Assembly: GCF_949628265.1 (NCBI RefSeq)
Contig: NC_088788.1
Location: 2,294,001-2,358,000, forward strand
DNA: 64,000 nucleotides
Source: Cloeon dipterum
Taxonomy: Eukaryota > Arthropoda > Insecta > Ephemeroptera > Baetidae
Direction: 5' to 3'
Part shown: positions 10,101 to 21,050 of the stretch, piece by piece
Layout of the letters: every line of letters starts with the position of its first letter
Numbering within the stretch: the first letter of the stretch is position 1
Position numbers and translations under genes: made by a program
The notes under the pieces: generated by a model
What the model was told of the DNA's origin: nothing
What the model saw: the letters and a program-made list of their open reading frames with translations, nothing else
Databases searched by the model: none

Positions 10101-12312
10101 GTTTTTGACGTTGAAGAAGTCTGCTCTGTCTCTTGCGAAGATGATGGAAATAATGTTGAGGCACAGGCAAACTATTCTGTGCAAGCTGAGGAGTCACAGG
10201 GTCGGGAAATTGGCTCTGCGGAAGACGGATTGGCGCTGGTTGAAGTGTCAGAAGTTGAATCTGCTGGGCAAGAGGCAGGCAAGGATTTCGAGGAGGATAA
10301 AGATGGCTCGGTGGAAATTGCAGTGGCTCATGAAGAAGAATCTGCAATTGAGGAATTTGGCTCTAGGGGTCAAGACGCTGGCAAGGATTTAGAGAATGAG
10401 AAAGATAGCTCTGGGGAAGTCGAGGTTTATGAGAAGAGCGATGATGTGAAAGAGGCCAAAGCTGGACCACCACTAATTAGCAGCACGCCTAAAAAAGTGA
10501 TAGAAATTGATCTTACAATAGGTAAAAACTCCGTTCCCTAAGAGTATTTTATCCACTAACAATCAATGTTACAAGATGAATCTGATGAAATGATAAATGC
10601 AACAACAAGCGTTACCAAAAGTGAGAAAGCAGAGGTTGATGCTGTTGAACAGGATGATGGTATTTTTAGTTTACAGCAACAATATCTTGTATAATGTTGA
10701 TAAAAACTATCTCCCGTAGCTCTCGATGACGAGGCGCTGAGACAAATTTCACAAATAGAAGACATTGCTCTTTCTCAGAGAGAGAGGCAGGAGCAGAGCA
10801 AACTGAGTGGTACTGAGATGATTGTAAAGTATGAAATTATTAATTTTTCTTTTTTCTGCGTTCAGATGAAATCAGCGAGTATGGTTTACAACAGATAAGC
10901 CAGGCTGAGATTTCAGCTCTCAGCACTGGAATCAATTCTGGCTTGGACAGCAAGCAATCAGAAGGTGGTATGTGTGTAAGACAAATGTAAATTTTTCACC
11001 AAAACAATGTATTCGATTTCAGAGAACAATGCAGGCAGAAATGAGGCAAGTAAGAGCAGAGATATTGCAACTGAGCCTGGATTTGATACAATCAGAATTA
11101 CTTCAGGTACAAAAATCATGATTAATAAATTATGAGCATACTAATTATAACTCACTTCTTCCAGCATCAGAGTTTTTGAGAAACATCACTTCTCAGCAGA
11201 AGATTGGTTTTCCACTAAAACCAAAGGTCCGTGGTCGACCAAAAGGGACAAGTAACGAGCACCGGGACAAGCTGAAGAAGCACGCGCAGAGCAAGAATCC
11301 AGCTGGAAATGATGATGGTATATTGTAAAAAAATTACAATTTGCAATTATATTATGAAGCATATATAATGATCAAATGAGTTACGTTAATGAAATTTGCA
11401 AAATTTCTTAATATTATAGAAAAACTGAAGGAGCTACTCATGGAAAAAACATCTTTTAGTGTGAAACTGATTGAAGAATTTTTCGACAACAACATTGAGG
11501 TGCCTGATGACTTTGTGGCCATGTTTATTGAGAAGCTGGACAAAGAAGAAAAATATCAAGGACTTCAGTCACCTGCACTGGTGCAATTGCAAGTAGACTG
11601 TTACCAAGCTTGTCTTAAAAAAGAATACGTGCAGATTTTGCACACCCTTGCGCATTGGATTACCGTTAGGTTTGATGGAAAGGAATTTTTCTACTACGAT
11701 TCAAAGCGAAATAGGCCAATTGCAGATTCTACAGAAATTCAGTTTGCTCATATCGCCAAAGATTGTGACTTAAATGAGTTGAAAATTAACAAGATGGTCT
11801 GTCAATATCAAAAGAAGGATGCTAACAATTGTGGACTGTTTGCTATTGCAAATGCAACAGAGATTGCTATGTATGGCCATGTTGATCCCAACAAGCATTT
11901 TGTAACAAATTTGATGAAGCGCCATTTGGCCTATTTACTTGTGACTGACAAACTGATTGCTTTCCCTTCGAAGGCAAAGCCTGGTCCCAAGAACACAACT
12001 TCTGTCCGAGAAGTCATTACTGTCCCCCTCTACTGCATTTGCAAAATGCCCCAATCGTTTGACAAACGCACAATGCAGTGTCCTGTTTGTGAAAATTGGC
12101 TACATCCAAGGTGTATTGGACACCCTAGAGCAGAAATTGAGGGTGACCTGAATTTATCATTCAAGGAAATTGCCAACTGGAAATGTGGTCTATGTGGTGA
12201 CAAAAATTTGAGTGCAACAGTCACTATCAGGCAGACGCCAATCAAAGAGTTTGGCCTAAATGACTCAGACAGTGCTAGTTCAACTTGTGAAGATTCGCAA
12301 GTAAATGATTGA
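7168..12312 (+). CDS. MULE transposase fused to AT-hook, ULP1-like protease and PHD finger
   Basis: Twelve exons: 7168-7442, 7710-7988, 8450-8562, 8629-9737, 9794-9998, 10057-10521, 10576-10659, 10720-10809, 10866-10967, 11023-11106, 11165-11317, 11420-12312. They total 3852 bases, 1283 residues, with no internal stop. Residues 1-130 resemble the N-terminal domain of vertebrate ZSWIM1/ZSWIM3. A MULE DDE core follows, with likely catalytic D259 (FDST), D323 (FIDKD) and E438 (NHCESHNK). A SWIM zinc motif CxC-x9-CxH lies at 537-551, and RW..QYQ follows as in ZSWIM3. A long acidic linker then spans residues 680-940. An AT-hook (RGRPKG) is near 959. A C48/ULP1-type protease has H1065 (LAHW), D1080 (YYDS), a Gln near 1115-1117 and C1124 (NNCGLF). 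A C4HC3 PHD finger is at 1192-1245. Family knowledge says the DDE core cuts and joins DNA. The protease and PHD roles (SUMO/ubiquitin processing, chromatin reading) are inference. The start has good context (AAAATGGC). Confidence 0.9.
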
Positions 12313-12423
12313 CATTAGAGAGCAAGTTGTGAACATGTAAAACAATATGAATTTCTGTTCATGTGTGTCAGTTCAATAGGTTCACATTTGATTGTAAACA
12401 ATTATTTATTACAAATACTTGTC

Positions 12424-12429
12424 AATAAA
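12424..12429 (+). terminator. Poly(A) signal of the transposase gene
   Basis: AATAAA about 110 bases after the stop, with a second AATAAA about 16 bases later, both before the right arm. Confidence 0.6.
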
Positions 12430-12943
12430 AGCAAAATTTAATAAAATTTCCATTCATTAACACTCAGCGTTTAATTCTTAAAAATTTAAAAATACTGGTA
12501 GATACTCGCCGCGAACATTAGTTTTCATTCATAAAACAAGCAGATCTACAATTTATTTTAAACAAAATCCTTTTCCAAATAAAATGTGAATTAATTTTTG
12601 ACTATGATGATTAAATGCAAATTCTTAACATCGCAGTTCTACCAGTTACTCTTGTGTCTTTGAAGGTCACACTCTCATTGCCATTCAGTCGCATATTATT
12701 GATAGAAATTATATTCACTTCCATTAATATCGCATATTACGGAAATGTTTTAAAAAATCCTCAATATTTATTAATGGAAACAATGTTAATTAAATTGCAT
12801 TATAAATGCTTCCATATACCAATACTTTTAATTGCTGCTGTCAATGCAACTCTGAAATTTTAATTACCATGGATATCCAATCAAGTCCAAGGAGATTATG
12901 ACAGCTCCCTCCATATCCATGGTTACTTGCACTGAATCTTAAT
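12430..12943. other. Transposon interior before the right arm
   Basis: AT-rich DNA with no gene. A small inverted pair, ACCATGGATAT (about 12867) and ATATCCATGGT (about 12912), lies just before the arm begins. Confidence 0.5.
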
Positions 12944-14539
12944 CGCCACTGCGGACGGCATTCACCTGGCCTGCTGCTCAACCTAGACAAGGCAGGTTTA
13001 TTATTAGCCCACAGTGCTAATTTCACTGCTAAAATACTCACCTCAACAAGGCCTAACCCTTCCTTCCTCGACCGCACAAAAATCTGCACCGTCCAGGTGT
13101 CATGTTTTGCATTTGAACGCCACTGCGGACGACATTTGCTGGGCCTGCTGCTCAACCTAGACAAGGCAGGTTTATTATTAGCCCACAGTGCTAATTTCAC
13201 TGCTAAAATACTCACCTCAACAAGGCCTAACCCTTCCTTCCTCGACCGCACAAAAATCTGCACCGTCCAGGTGTCATGTTTTGCATTTGAACGCCACTGC
13301 GGACGACATTTGCTGGGCCTGCTGCTCAACCTAGACAAGGCAGGTTTATTATTAGCCCACAGTGCTAATTTCACTGCTAAAATACTCACCTCAACAAGGC
13401 CTAACCCTTCCTTCCTCGACCGCACAAAAATCTTCCTTCCTCGACCGAACAAAAATCGGCACCATCCAGGTGTCCTGTTTTGCATTTCGTCGCCACTGCG
13501 GACGACATTTGCTGGGCCTGCTGCTCAACCTAGACAAGGCAGGTTTATTATTAGCCCACAGTGCTAATTTCACTGCTAAAATACTCACCTCAACAAGGCC
13601 TAACCCTTCCTTCCTCGACCGCACAAAAATCTGCACCGTCCAGGTGTCCTGTTTTGCATTTGAACGCCACTGCGGACGACATTTGCTGGGCCTGCTGCTC
13701 AACCTAGACAAGGCAGGTTTATTATTAGCCCACAGTGCTAATTTCACTGCTAAATCTCACCTCAACAAGGCCTAACCCTTCCTTCCTCGACCGAACAAAA
13801 ATCGGCACCGTCCAGGTGTCCTGTTTTGCATTTCGTCGCCACTGCGGACGACATTTGCTGGGCCTGCTGCTCAACCTAGACAAGGCAGGTTTATTATTAG
13901 CCCACAGTGCTAATTTCACTGCTAAAACTCACCTCAACAAGGCCAAATCCTTCCTTCCTCGGGTCGTGTCCATGCCACGCGGGAATCGGCACCGTCCAGA
14001 CTTGGACGCGCAGGGTCGTCCCCAGGTCGTTTGTCCCTGTGAACAATACGGCGAATCTTCCTGTGTGATTTGCAAAGTTGGCGACCGCTTTCTTTGTTCG
14101 CTTACCACTAGCATTTCCTGTTTTCTGGTGCTCGTGGCTTCGTTTTCCGGAATTTTCACAGTTCCGCTCCGGTCCGCGCTCCGCTCTCCGCTTGGCAAGA
14201 TGGCGGCGACGACCGTGAGCCGGCGCCGGCAGTCGGTGTCGTCCACGGGCTTTTCAGTGCTTGTCGTTGCCGCCCATTCTGCGATGTTGCCAGATTGCTA
14301 TTGTTGTAGGTATAGGACATACCGTTGTTGTAGGTATACAACAATTGTTGTATATATAGGATATATACCGTTGTTGTAGGTATACAACAATTGTTGTATA
14401 TATAGGATATACCGTTGTTGTAGGTATACAACATTGTTGTATATATAGGATATACCGTTGTTGTAGGTATACAACATTGTTGTATATATAGGTTATTCAT
14501 TGTTGTATATACAACTTTGTTGTATATATATCTATACCC
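12944..14539 (-). repeat. Right inverted arm of the MULE
   Basis: Reverse-complement copy of the left arm. It has one truncated and about five full 174-bp units (12944-13930), the GC-rich block (about 13930-14300) and about four 43-bp units. The unit with the 25-bp internal duplication is third from the outside in both arms, showing that the arrays correspond despite different copy number (about six here against nine). The outermost unit is the GACGAAATG variant here but the TTCAAATG variant on the left. Confidence 0.9.
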
Positions 14540-14548
14540 GTTAAAATA
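14540..14548. repeat. Right target-site duplication of the MULE (GTTAAAATA)
   Basis: Exact copy of 1507-1515, directly abutting the GGG/CCC tip of the right arm. Confidence 0.88.
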
Positions 14549-14564
14549 CCTTCGGTAAATCACT

Positions 14565-14835
14565 TACCATTCTGCTTCTGGTGAGCGGAAAACCGATTTT
14601 TTGGTGTCAACTTGCAGCTAAAGAGTTGATCTATTAATATATAATCATAGAACAACAAAAAAGATGGTTTCATTGCATGTGAAGGGATACACTAAAATCG
14701 CAGCAAGAATTATTTTGCTCGAAGATTTCTCGACGCTGATTGGCTGCATGCATTCAATTGAAAGTGTATCGCAAATCGCGCGGAGCTACTAAGCGCGTTT
14801 GTGCCAGTCAATCATTAAAATCAAAGTATTCTTGT
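14565..14835. repeat. CCAAT-foldback (MITE-like) copy, decayed
   Basis: It contains GAGCGGAAAACCGATTTT, CTAAAGAGTTGATCT, GCAGCAAGAATT and CGACGCTGATTGGCTG, all hallmarks of the family seen at 20785, 36470, 57075, 59900 and 61590. The second arm is eroded (CCAGTCAATCATT). Confidence 0.6.
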
Positions 14836-15151
14836 TAATTAGGTAGAGTTCCTTGAGATCATTCTTTATTCTAACAGTGCGTGCGTGTACATAGCCGTGT
14901 CCATATTCAAATAAGAACCAAAGAACCTATCTCCTTTTCTAAATCCCCTTCCCTGCTTTGATTGAACTACGCCCACGCCCACCTGCTACTGTTTTGACTT
15001 TTGAGTTGTGGCTGGCTCGCTGGCTGCTGGCTGTCAGGATGGGAGTTTCCCGATCGTAGATTGCTCGATTTTCTTGTTATAAATCGCGAATGAATCATCT
15101 AGGGTGATCTTCTGGACATATTCAAGAGTGACCGCACATTTTTAATTAGAA
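14836..15151 (+). promoter_or_regulatory. Upstream region of Exo84
   Basis: The 316 bases before the Exo84 ATG contain no other gene. No clear TATA box is visible at a useful distance. A C-rich stretch (CCACGCCCACCTGC near 14970) could be a promoter element. The call rests on position alone. Confidence 0.35.
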
Positions 15152-18100
15152 ATGGCAGACATATCGGGCCGGAAAATCAGCGCCCCTGATTTCAATCCAG
15201 ATAAATGTGAGTACACAGTTTTGTTTTGTCAGTTGAAAATAGATCCATCAATTAATAATAATTTATAGACGTGAGGGAGCTATCGCAAAGATGTGTCGGG
15301 AGAATGGAGCTGGTGACCCAGCGTCAGAAAATGCAGAAGCTGGCTGAGGACACGAATGAACAGCTGAAGAAGAACGTCTACGACAACTACGTGCAGTTCA
15401 TCGAAACTTCCAAGGAAATATCCCGTATGTAGACTAAATTAATTTGAGTCCAATTATTTTAATGTGCTCGCAGATGTGGAGAGCGAGATGTACCAGCTGT
15501 CCCATTTTCTCTCGGAGCAGAGGGAGCTTCTGTCCAACTTGCTCGACACCTCGATTGTAGGAAGTCGTGGTACGTTACTAGACAAAGAAAAAATCCCTGA
15601 GGCTGAAGACAGCCGAAACAATGAGGAAGAGCAGAGGAGGAAACTCGCGTCCATCATCGAAAAAGTGGAAGGCTGTGTTGTGAGTGCTGCTTGAATTCTA
15701 GTGTCTTTTCTTTTAAATTACTTTGAGCGAATTGCAGTCTTTGCTGGAGGTGCCTGGCAGAGTTCTTCTCCACGACAGCGACCTGATCGAGCTGGACATC
15801 AACGACAACTCGGCAATTCAGAGATATCACGGATACCTTTTAAATGACAGTGTTGTTTTGGCTTCTTGGATCACAAACAAGTAATAAATTTGTTTATTTT
15901 GTATCAACACTTTTAAAAGATAAATAATTTCAGGAGAGGTCCAGTGCGGTACAAATTCCAAGTGCAGTACCCACTCGAGAGTTTGGCTGTGGTTAACGTT
16001 CGTGATTTGGGAAATGTGAAGCACGCCTTCAAATTCCTCGCTTTTCCCGATACCAGAATCTTCCAGTGCTCAACGAGTGCTCACAAGGTAGGGTTGAAAA
16101 CTAAGTTTTGGTCTGATGTTACGTCCTAAAATTTGCAGAATGAGTGGATGGATGCATTCCACACGGCCAAGAACCCCACCCCGAAAAGTCAGCAAAAACA
16201 AAGAGAGTCTGCGTCTGAAAGACCGGTTTCTATGATTTCTAGAGGCGACTCCACCGAATCAAACAATCGTAAGACTTTATTTGCCTCCTTGGATTTGAAT
16301 TTAAAATTGTGCGTAGCTTTCGAGGATCCTGTACCGGAGCCAACTCCCGACCAGCTGGTTCCGGAGTGGTTGGCTGAGGCTCCGGATGATCTGGACGTCT
16401 TCATTGCCCAGCGGCACTTCGAGGACGCCTACAACTTGATCATCAAGTGCAAGGACGGCTGGGCAGAACTGCCTCCCAGCTCCAAATTGCATCTCATTCA
16501 GTGAGTAACATTTTTGCTTGTTAAAAAATATTCCAAGCCCTTAAAGAGTGAATTTACCCGCCAAATCGTTTGACACTCATACAGATTAGAATCCTGAGGA
16601 TCATATATAGTAAACAAAATTCATAGGTAGTGTAAATATGTAAATTTTGGAGAAAACTGAAAAAACGTCTGAATCGGCCAACAGAGAGAGGGGCGTGTCA
16701 CGCACTTTTCCGCTGTCGTGGCTTAATCTCACTTAAAGACCATCTTTAACGAAGCTTCTGAGCACACCAATCGATTCTTGAGGGTCGAATTAGGTAAAAT
16801 GGATAATTTTACCCTCCAAAAAAGTGCAGCGTGACGTGCGAACTTTTTTCCCGCCAAAACAGTATGAATGCGAGAACTACGCATGCGTCAGAGCTGGTTT
16901 GAGCACTTGCAGAGAGACCGCCTGTACGTCACATCCAGCCAGCAATGACGCATGCGCACTTCTCGCATTCATATTGTTTTGGCGGGAAAAAAGTTCGCAC
17001 GTCACACTGCACTTTTTTAGAGGGTTAAATTATCCACTTTACCTATTTCGACCCTCAAGAATCGATTGGTGTGCTCAGAAACTTCGTCAAAGACTTCAAA
17101 TTTCCTACTTTCGCATAATTCAGGCGGAAGATCGACGCGCGCGTGCGCAACCTGACGGAGGTGTTGATGAAAGAGCTGGAGGTGTCCCCCGAGCGGAGCT
17201 TCCAGGGGGGTCTGCGAGCGGCTCGCAGGGCCGTGCGGCTGCTCAATTTGCTGGGCTGCTCGACGCAGGCGTGCAAACTGTTCCTGGACCTGAGCAGCTC
17301 TGTGATCAAGACGCAGCTGAAGCGGACGATGCGCGAAGGTGTCACCGTGCAGTTCATCACGCAACTCGGCGACATTTTCTTCTCGAACGTCAAGGACGTG
17401 ATGCAGGAGTTCCTCAAGTCGTTCCCCTCCACCTCCAGCTGCCTCTCCTCCTTTGTCGTTTGGGCCGGACTCGAGCTCACCGCCTTTGTCGCCCTGCTCA
17501 ACAAGCACATTTTCCTGCCGCAGTCCTCCCTGGACGCCATTGCAGAGTGCTTCACGTCGATCAGAAAACTTTGCACAGAGGTTTGTTATCGAGGAATCTG
17601 GAAACCTTGAATTATTGTTGTTTTTCAGCTAGGTGAGCTCGGTCTGGACATCGTTTACATGCTGGACGGTCTGCTGAGGTCTCCCCTGACCCGAGCCATC
17701 CAGGACAACACGCGGAAGACGGTGGACTCGATTAGATTGAAAGCGGCCGACGACACTTGGCGCCAAACCAACCTGATGAGCAAGGATGCCAGGGCAAAGT
17801 TTGTGCAGGAGTTTGTCGACCTGGGTCTCGCCAACACATCCTCTTACACCTACGGTAGGGCTATTTTTTATTTATTTCCTACCATTTGTTTACAAGGAAA
17901 CCCGACTTTTTAATTTCTGGGAAAACTATTTAAAAATGGCGCAGATTTTGGGGTCGTTGGCGGTGGCGAAAATCAGGTCATAAAGATGCAGAATTTAAAA
18001 TGTGAATCGATGCTACATTTATCTGGGATTATTTAAAGACCAAATTCGGGCCGATCCGATCAAAATTGCAGGAGAAAATTATTTACCTTTAAAAACGGGA

Positions 18101-19036
18101 TTTTTGCACTTAGGCCATCGAAAAATTGCGATATTTTTGCAAACGCAGCAAAATCGCAGGGTTTTACCAACTCCATCGAACGTGAAGTACTACCGCCAGT
18201 CTGGATACTGATTTTCATATTTTTCAAGCCCATAGAAAAATTAAATTTATTTTTTTACGGTGTTTCGGCTTCGCGCGACGAAATTGATTTTATTTTTGTT
18301 AAAATTCGGCCGTTCATCCTATCGTCAACCACGACCCCTTATCGGACAGGTCTCGTGCGGCTCTTTGACTAGGGGTATCCTATCGACCCTTTTCAGGGTA
18401 CCCCGACCTGAAATCCGCTCCCAAGCTGGTTTTCAATGTTTTTTTTCAGTAATTTCGAGCACATTAAGCGAAACCTGACGACTTTTTTCACCCTTGCCTG
18501 TGAACGACCTTCCTCAGGTCACGAGCAACCTGAGATCAGGCCCCAGAATGTTTTTTGCGCTTTTGCCGGCGTTATATCGCATATATTTGGGTCTTTTGAT
18601 CAATTTCAGCCTCGACGGACTTTTTTTCACTTACATCAGGCTTTAATTATTTTATTTAAATGTGCCCGTGTCAGGTGAAACGTGGGTCTACCTGACGTCC
18701 AACACAATTTCGTTCACCCGTCGGTACGTGCAGTTGGTCGACTCGTCGCTCAGCCTGTGTTTTCCGGAGCTGGAATTTGTGGTACGCAAGTCAATCGAGA
18801 GTGTGCTCAGCGAACAGCTAAAACACGTGCAGGAGAGTTCGGTGATTAGAAGTTACGACCAGGCCACCGTTGAGAAAAACGGCAACTTCCTTGTCGGCGA
18901 GCTGTTGCCGCTTGCGTTGAAGAAGTTCAGCCGAGCGAACGGACACCAGTGCGAGGAACTGTTGCAACTGGCCAAAAAATACGCCAACTTGGCACCAAAG
19001 TCTGTTACGAAATATTCCACTACTGTCTATATTTAA
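15152..19036 (+). CDS. Exo84: Exocyst complex component 8 (Exo84)
   Basis: Nine exons: 15152-15206, 15269-15424, 15474-15679, 15738-15880, 15934-16087, 16139-16500, 17124-17580, 17629-17854, 18675-19036. They total 2121 bases, 706 residues, close to the usual length of about 720. The order is: an N-terminal helical segment conserved in Vps51/Exo84 proteins (YVRELSQRC, QKLAEDTNEQLKKNVY), a PH domain at about 140-248, then the helical Exo84 C-terminal domain from about 317 (PEWLAEAPDDLDVFIAQRHF). Exo84 is a subunit of the exocyst, which tethers secretory vesicles to the plasma membrane; its PH region binds Ral GTPase in mammals. Intron 6 holds a foldback element and intron 8 an interspersed repeat. 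Within exon 6 a stretch of 48 bases (16269-16316) starts GTAAGA, ends GTAG and could be skipped without breaking the frame. Confidence 0.93.
16735..17096. mobile_element. E2F-motif foldback (MITE-like), copy 1, in Exo84 intron 6
   Basis: Two inverted arms share CTGAGCACACCAATCGATTC, AGGGTCGAATTAGGTAAA and CGTGCGAACTTTTTTCCCGC, followed by GCCAAAACA and GCATGCGTC. No coding capacity. Related copies lie at 28200 and 55334. Confidence 0.85.
17900..18670 (+). repeat. Intron-resident interspersed repeat, Exo84 intron 8
   Basis: It shares phrases with introns of GDI and WASHC4: AAAATTCGGCCGTTCATCC, CACGACCCC..ATCGGACA, TTTTCAGGGTACCCCGACCT, ATCCGCTCC and ATTTCGAGCAC. It ends a few bases before the next acceptor. 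No terminal repeats or coding frame seen; class unknown. Confidence 0.65.
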
Positions 19037-19257
19037 ATTTCGTTGTTATGTAATAATAAAATGTTGATTAACCACTAAAACTCAATTGATGGCGTGTCTA
19101 GCTGCTTCATTTTTTTTAATAGCGTCGATTTTGCTTATCAATTGCACAAATATTTTATTATTTTAGAATTCATTAGAATAAAACAATCCCACACGAGTTC
19201 ATGCTGGCTGGTATCTCGGATTCAGTCTTTCAATCCAATCGTTGAGGCCTCCTGCAA

Positions 19258-20185
19258 TCAGCCCTCGTCAGGTTCCACACTCTTGGAGGCGGTGCTCAAG
19301 TCTCCGTGGCTCAGCTTTTGTCTCTTGCGTTCGCGCATGTCGGCCAGAGTTTGCTCAATGGACCGCTGATCCTTTTTGTTCTCGGCAGGAACTGATTTTT
19401 TATATTTTACATAAATAATAGAAAAGTAAAACACAATTATTTAAACCTACCGAATCCGTACTGTTTGTTTGTGACGGTTTTCTTGGCAGCGTCCAGCGCT
19501 GACTCCTTGCCTATCAGGTGCTCGTATTTTTCTTTGTAATTTTTCGTAGGCTCGGTTTCCGGACCTTTTTTTAAATCAAGCTCACGCTGCTGCTTCTCCT
19601 CGGTCTCCCTCTGCAAGTTGAGAAAATATTAAGCCATCAAATAAATACAAAATGAAACAACTGAATACCTCTTCGATAATTTGTTGAGCCTCGTCGAGAT
19701 CTGTAACGCCCGTGCGGCGCGCCTCTTCGAGTATTTTCTCCGAAGGTACGGTCTCCTTTTTGTAAATCTGGATGTGTCGGTCGAGCCCTTCAGTGCCGAG
19801 CGAGAAGGCGGGCAGGCCTGCTATTTCGGCGACGTCGTGTCTAATGACAGCGATGATTAATGATCGAAAATTTCGATAAAGCAGGACATTCTTACACGAC
19901 GGCGCGGTGCACCTTGTCCATGGTTTCAAACACGATTTTCGGCTTTGTCACGTCTTTGACGAAATCGTTGACCATGCCCTCGATTTTGGCCCTGAAGTCG
20001 GACAAGTGTTTCTTTTCGGCCAGCTTTATCTTTTCGTAGGCGGCTTGTTGGTCTGAAAGATTAGCGTTAAAGAATTTTTAATTATATAATAATTAACATA
20101 TCTCACCTTTTTGCGCCTTCTTCTCGCGGTCGTTCACGCGCGGCGGCTTGTCCATCGCGTTCATAATCGAACTTAGCAGGTCCAT
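19258..20185 (-). CDS. SPAG7: SPAG7-like R3H-domain protein
   Basis: Five exons on the minus strand: 20185-20107, 20052-19896, 19840-19669, 19610-19451, 19391-19258. They total 702 bases, 233 residues; human SPAG7 is 227. The N terminus (MDLLSSIMNAMDKPP) matches the family start. An R3H domain lies at about 35-110, with its R-x3-H motif in HRAVVHDVAEIAGL. The later blocks KNYKEKYEHLIGKESALDAA and TNKQYGF are also typical of the family. R3H domains bind single-stranded nucleic acid. The cellular role of SPAG7 is poorly defined, and I claim only the family. It converges on Exo84, with about 220 bases between the two stops. Confidence 0.9.
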
Positions 20186-20784
20186 TTTAAGAGATTTGAT
20201 CTGCAAAACGGGTGAGAAGCGGAAGAATTCGGTTTAGTGGTGTTTGTTTCGATGAACTAAGTAGAAAACAAAACATCAGGCACGGGGGGCGTGGCCAATT
20301 TAGTTTAAAAGGCTGACATTTTGTACCGGTTTTTTTTTAAATTCTTGCTGTTCTTTCACAAGCTCCCATTCATTTAAATGACAAAAATTATTAACTTAAA
20401 ATGAAGAAAGAAAATCATTAATTTTTATTATACACATGAAAGTGAGTAAAATAACGTTTTCTGCAGCCATATTCTAACCGGTATGCAAATCAGTTATTTT
20501 TTAAAAAATTCTTTGCTTCGGGAAGCGGGCGGGCAATTCTCTTTGCCGCACAATCTCTCGAGATGTTTAGCAATCCGCCACCGACTGCAATGCAACCAAG
20601 CGAACAATCAATAATGCTATTCATAAATACTTCTCACCACTCAATTTCATGGTGAATGAAATGGAAGTACTTCTTATTTATTTAGCCGTATTTAGAGACC
20701 AACAATCAGGAACGCTTATTTTTTCCCTTGTTAAATGTTCTCTCAAGGTTTGCAAAGCTTATTTCTTAAGTGTTTATTTGCAGC
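20186..20784. other. Intergenic DNA upstream of the SPAG7-like gene
   Basis: AT-rich DNA that should hold the SPAG7 promoter. No clear core element and no other gene seen. Confidence 0.4.
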
Positions 20785-21050
20785 TTGAGTTTGTCAATCG
20801 ATTTATAATTGAGAAACACATTGAAAGATGGTTTAAACCAACAATGTCAAAAATTCTTTCCTCAACGCTGATTGGCTGACGCATATTAATTCAGCTTGCG
20901 TCAGCCAATCAGCGTCGTGCAAAGAATTTTTCGAATTTTCGCCGATTTGCGTGTTTTAACTCCTAATTAATTCGGTTTAAACCAACTTTTAGCGCGTTTC
21001 TACAGTTATAAATTGATAGGATAACTCTTTAGCTATTAAACAATCACGGT
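20785..21050. mobile_element. CCAAT-foldback (MITE-like) copy
   Basis: The centre has CAACGCTGATTGGCTGACGC and, inverted, GCGTCAGCCAATCAGCGTCG. The arms extend into GGTTTAAACCAAC, AAATTGATAGGATAACTC and TTTAGCT. No coding frame. Confidence 0.75.

Larger units (their letters stand above)
1516..14539 (+). mobile_element. Complete Mutator-like DNA transposon (MULE), about 13.0 kb, with tandem-repeat inverted arms
   Basis: The two ends are inverted copies: the left starts GGAAATAGATATATATACAA, and the reverse complement of the right starts GGGTATAGATATATATACAA, two mismatches in the first 20 bases. A perfect 9-bp target duplication flanks the element. The long arms (1516-3829 and 12944-14539) carry, from outside inward, a 43-bp palindromic array, a GC-rich single-copy block and a 174-bp tandem array. 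Between them lies one spliced gene encoding a MULE transposase fused to a ULP1-like protease and a PHD finger. An intact frame, intact target duplication and arms that read alike all point to a recent insertion, possibly still able to move. Two foldback elements are nested in the left half. Long arms with internal tandem repeats are known among MULE and foldback elements. This exact architecture I cannot match to a named family. Confidence 0.92.

Noticed and set aside
13097-14379. Long frames over the right arm, including a 214-codon one
   Set aside because: Inverse copies of the left arm frames, same reasoning.
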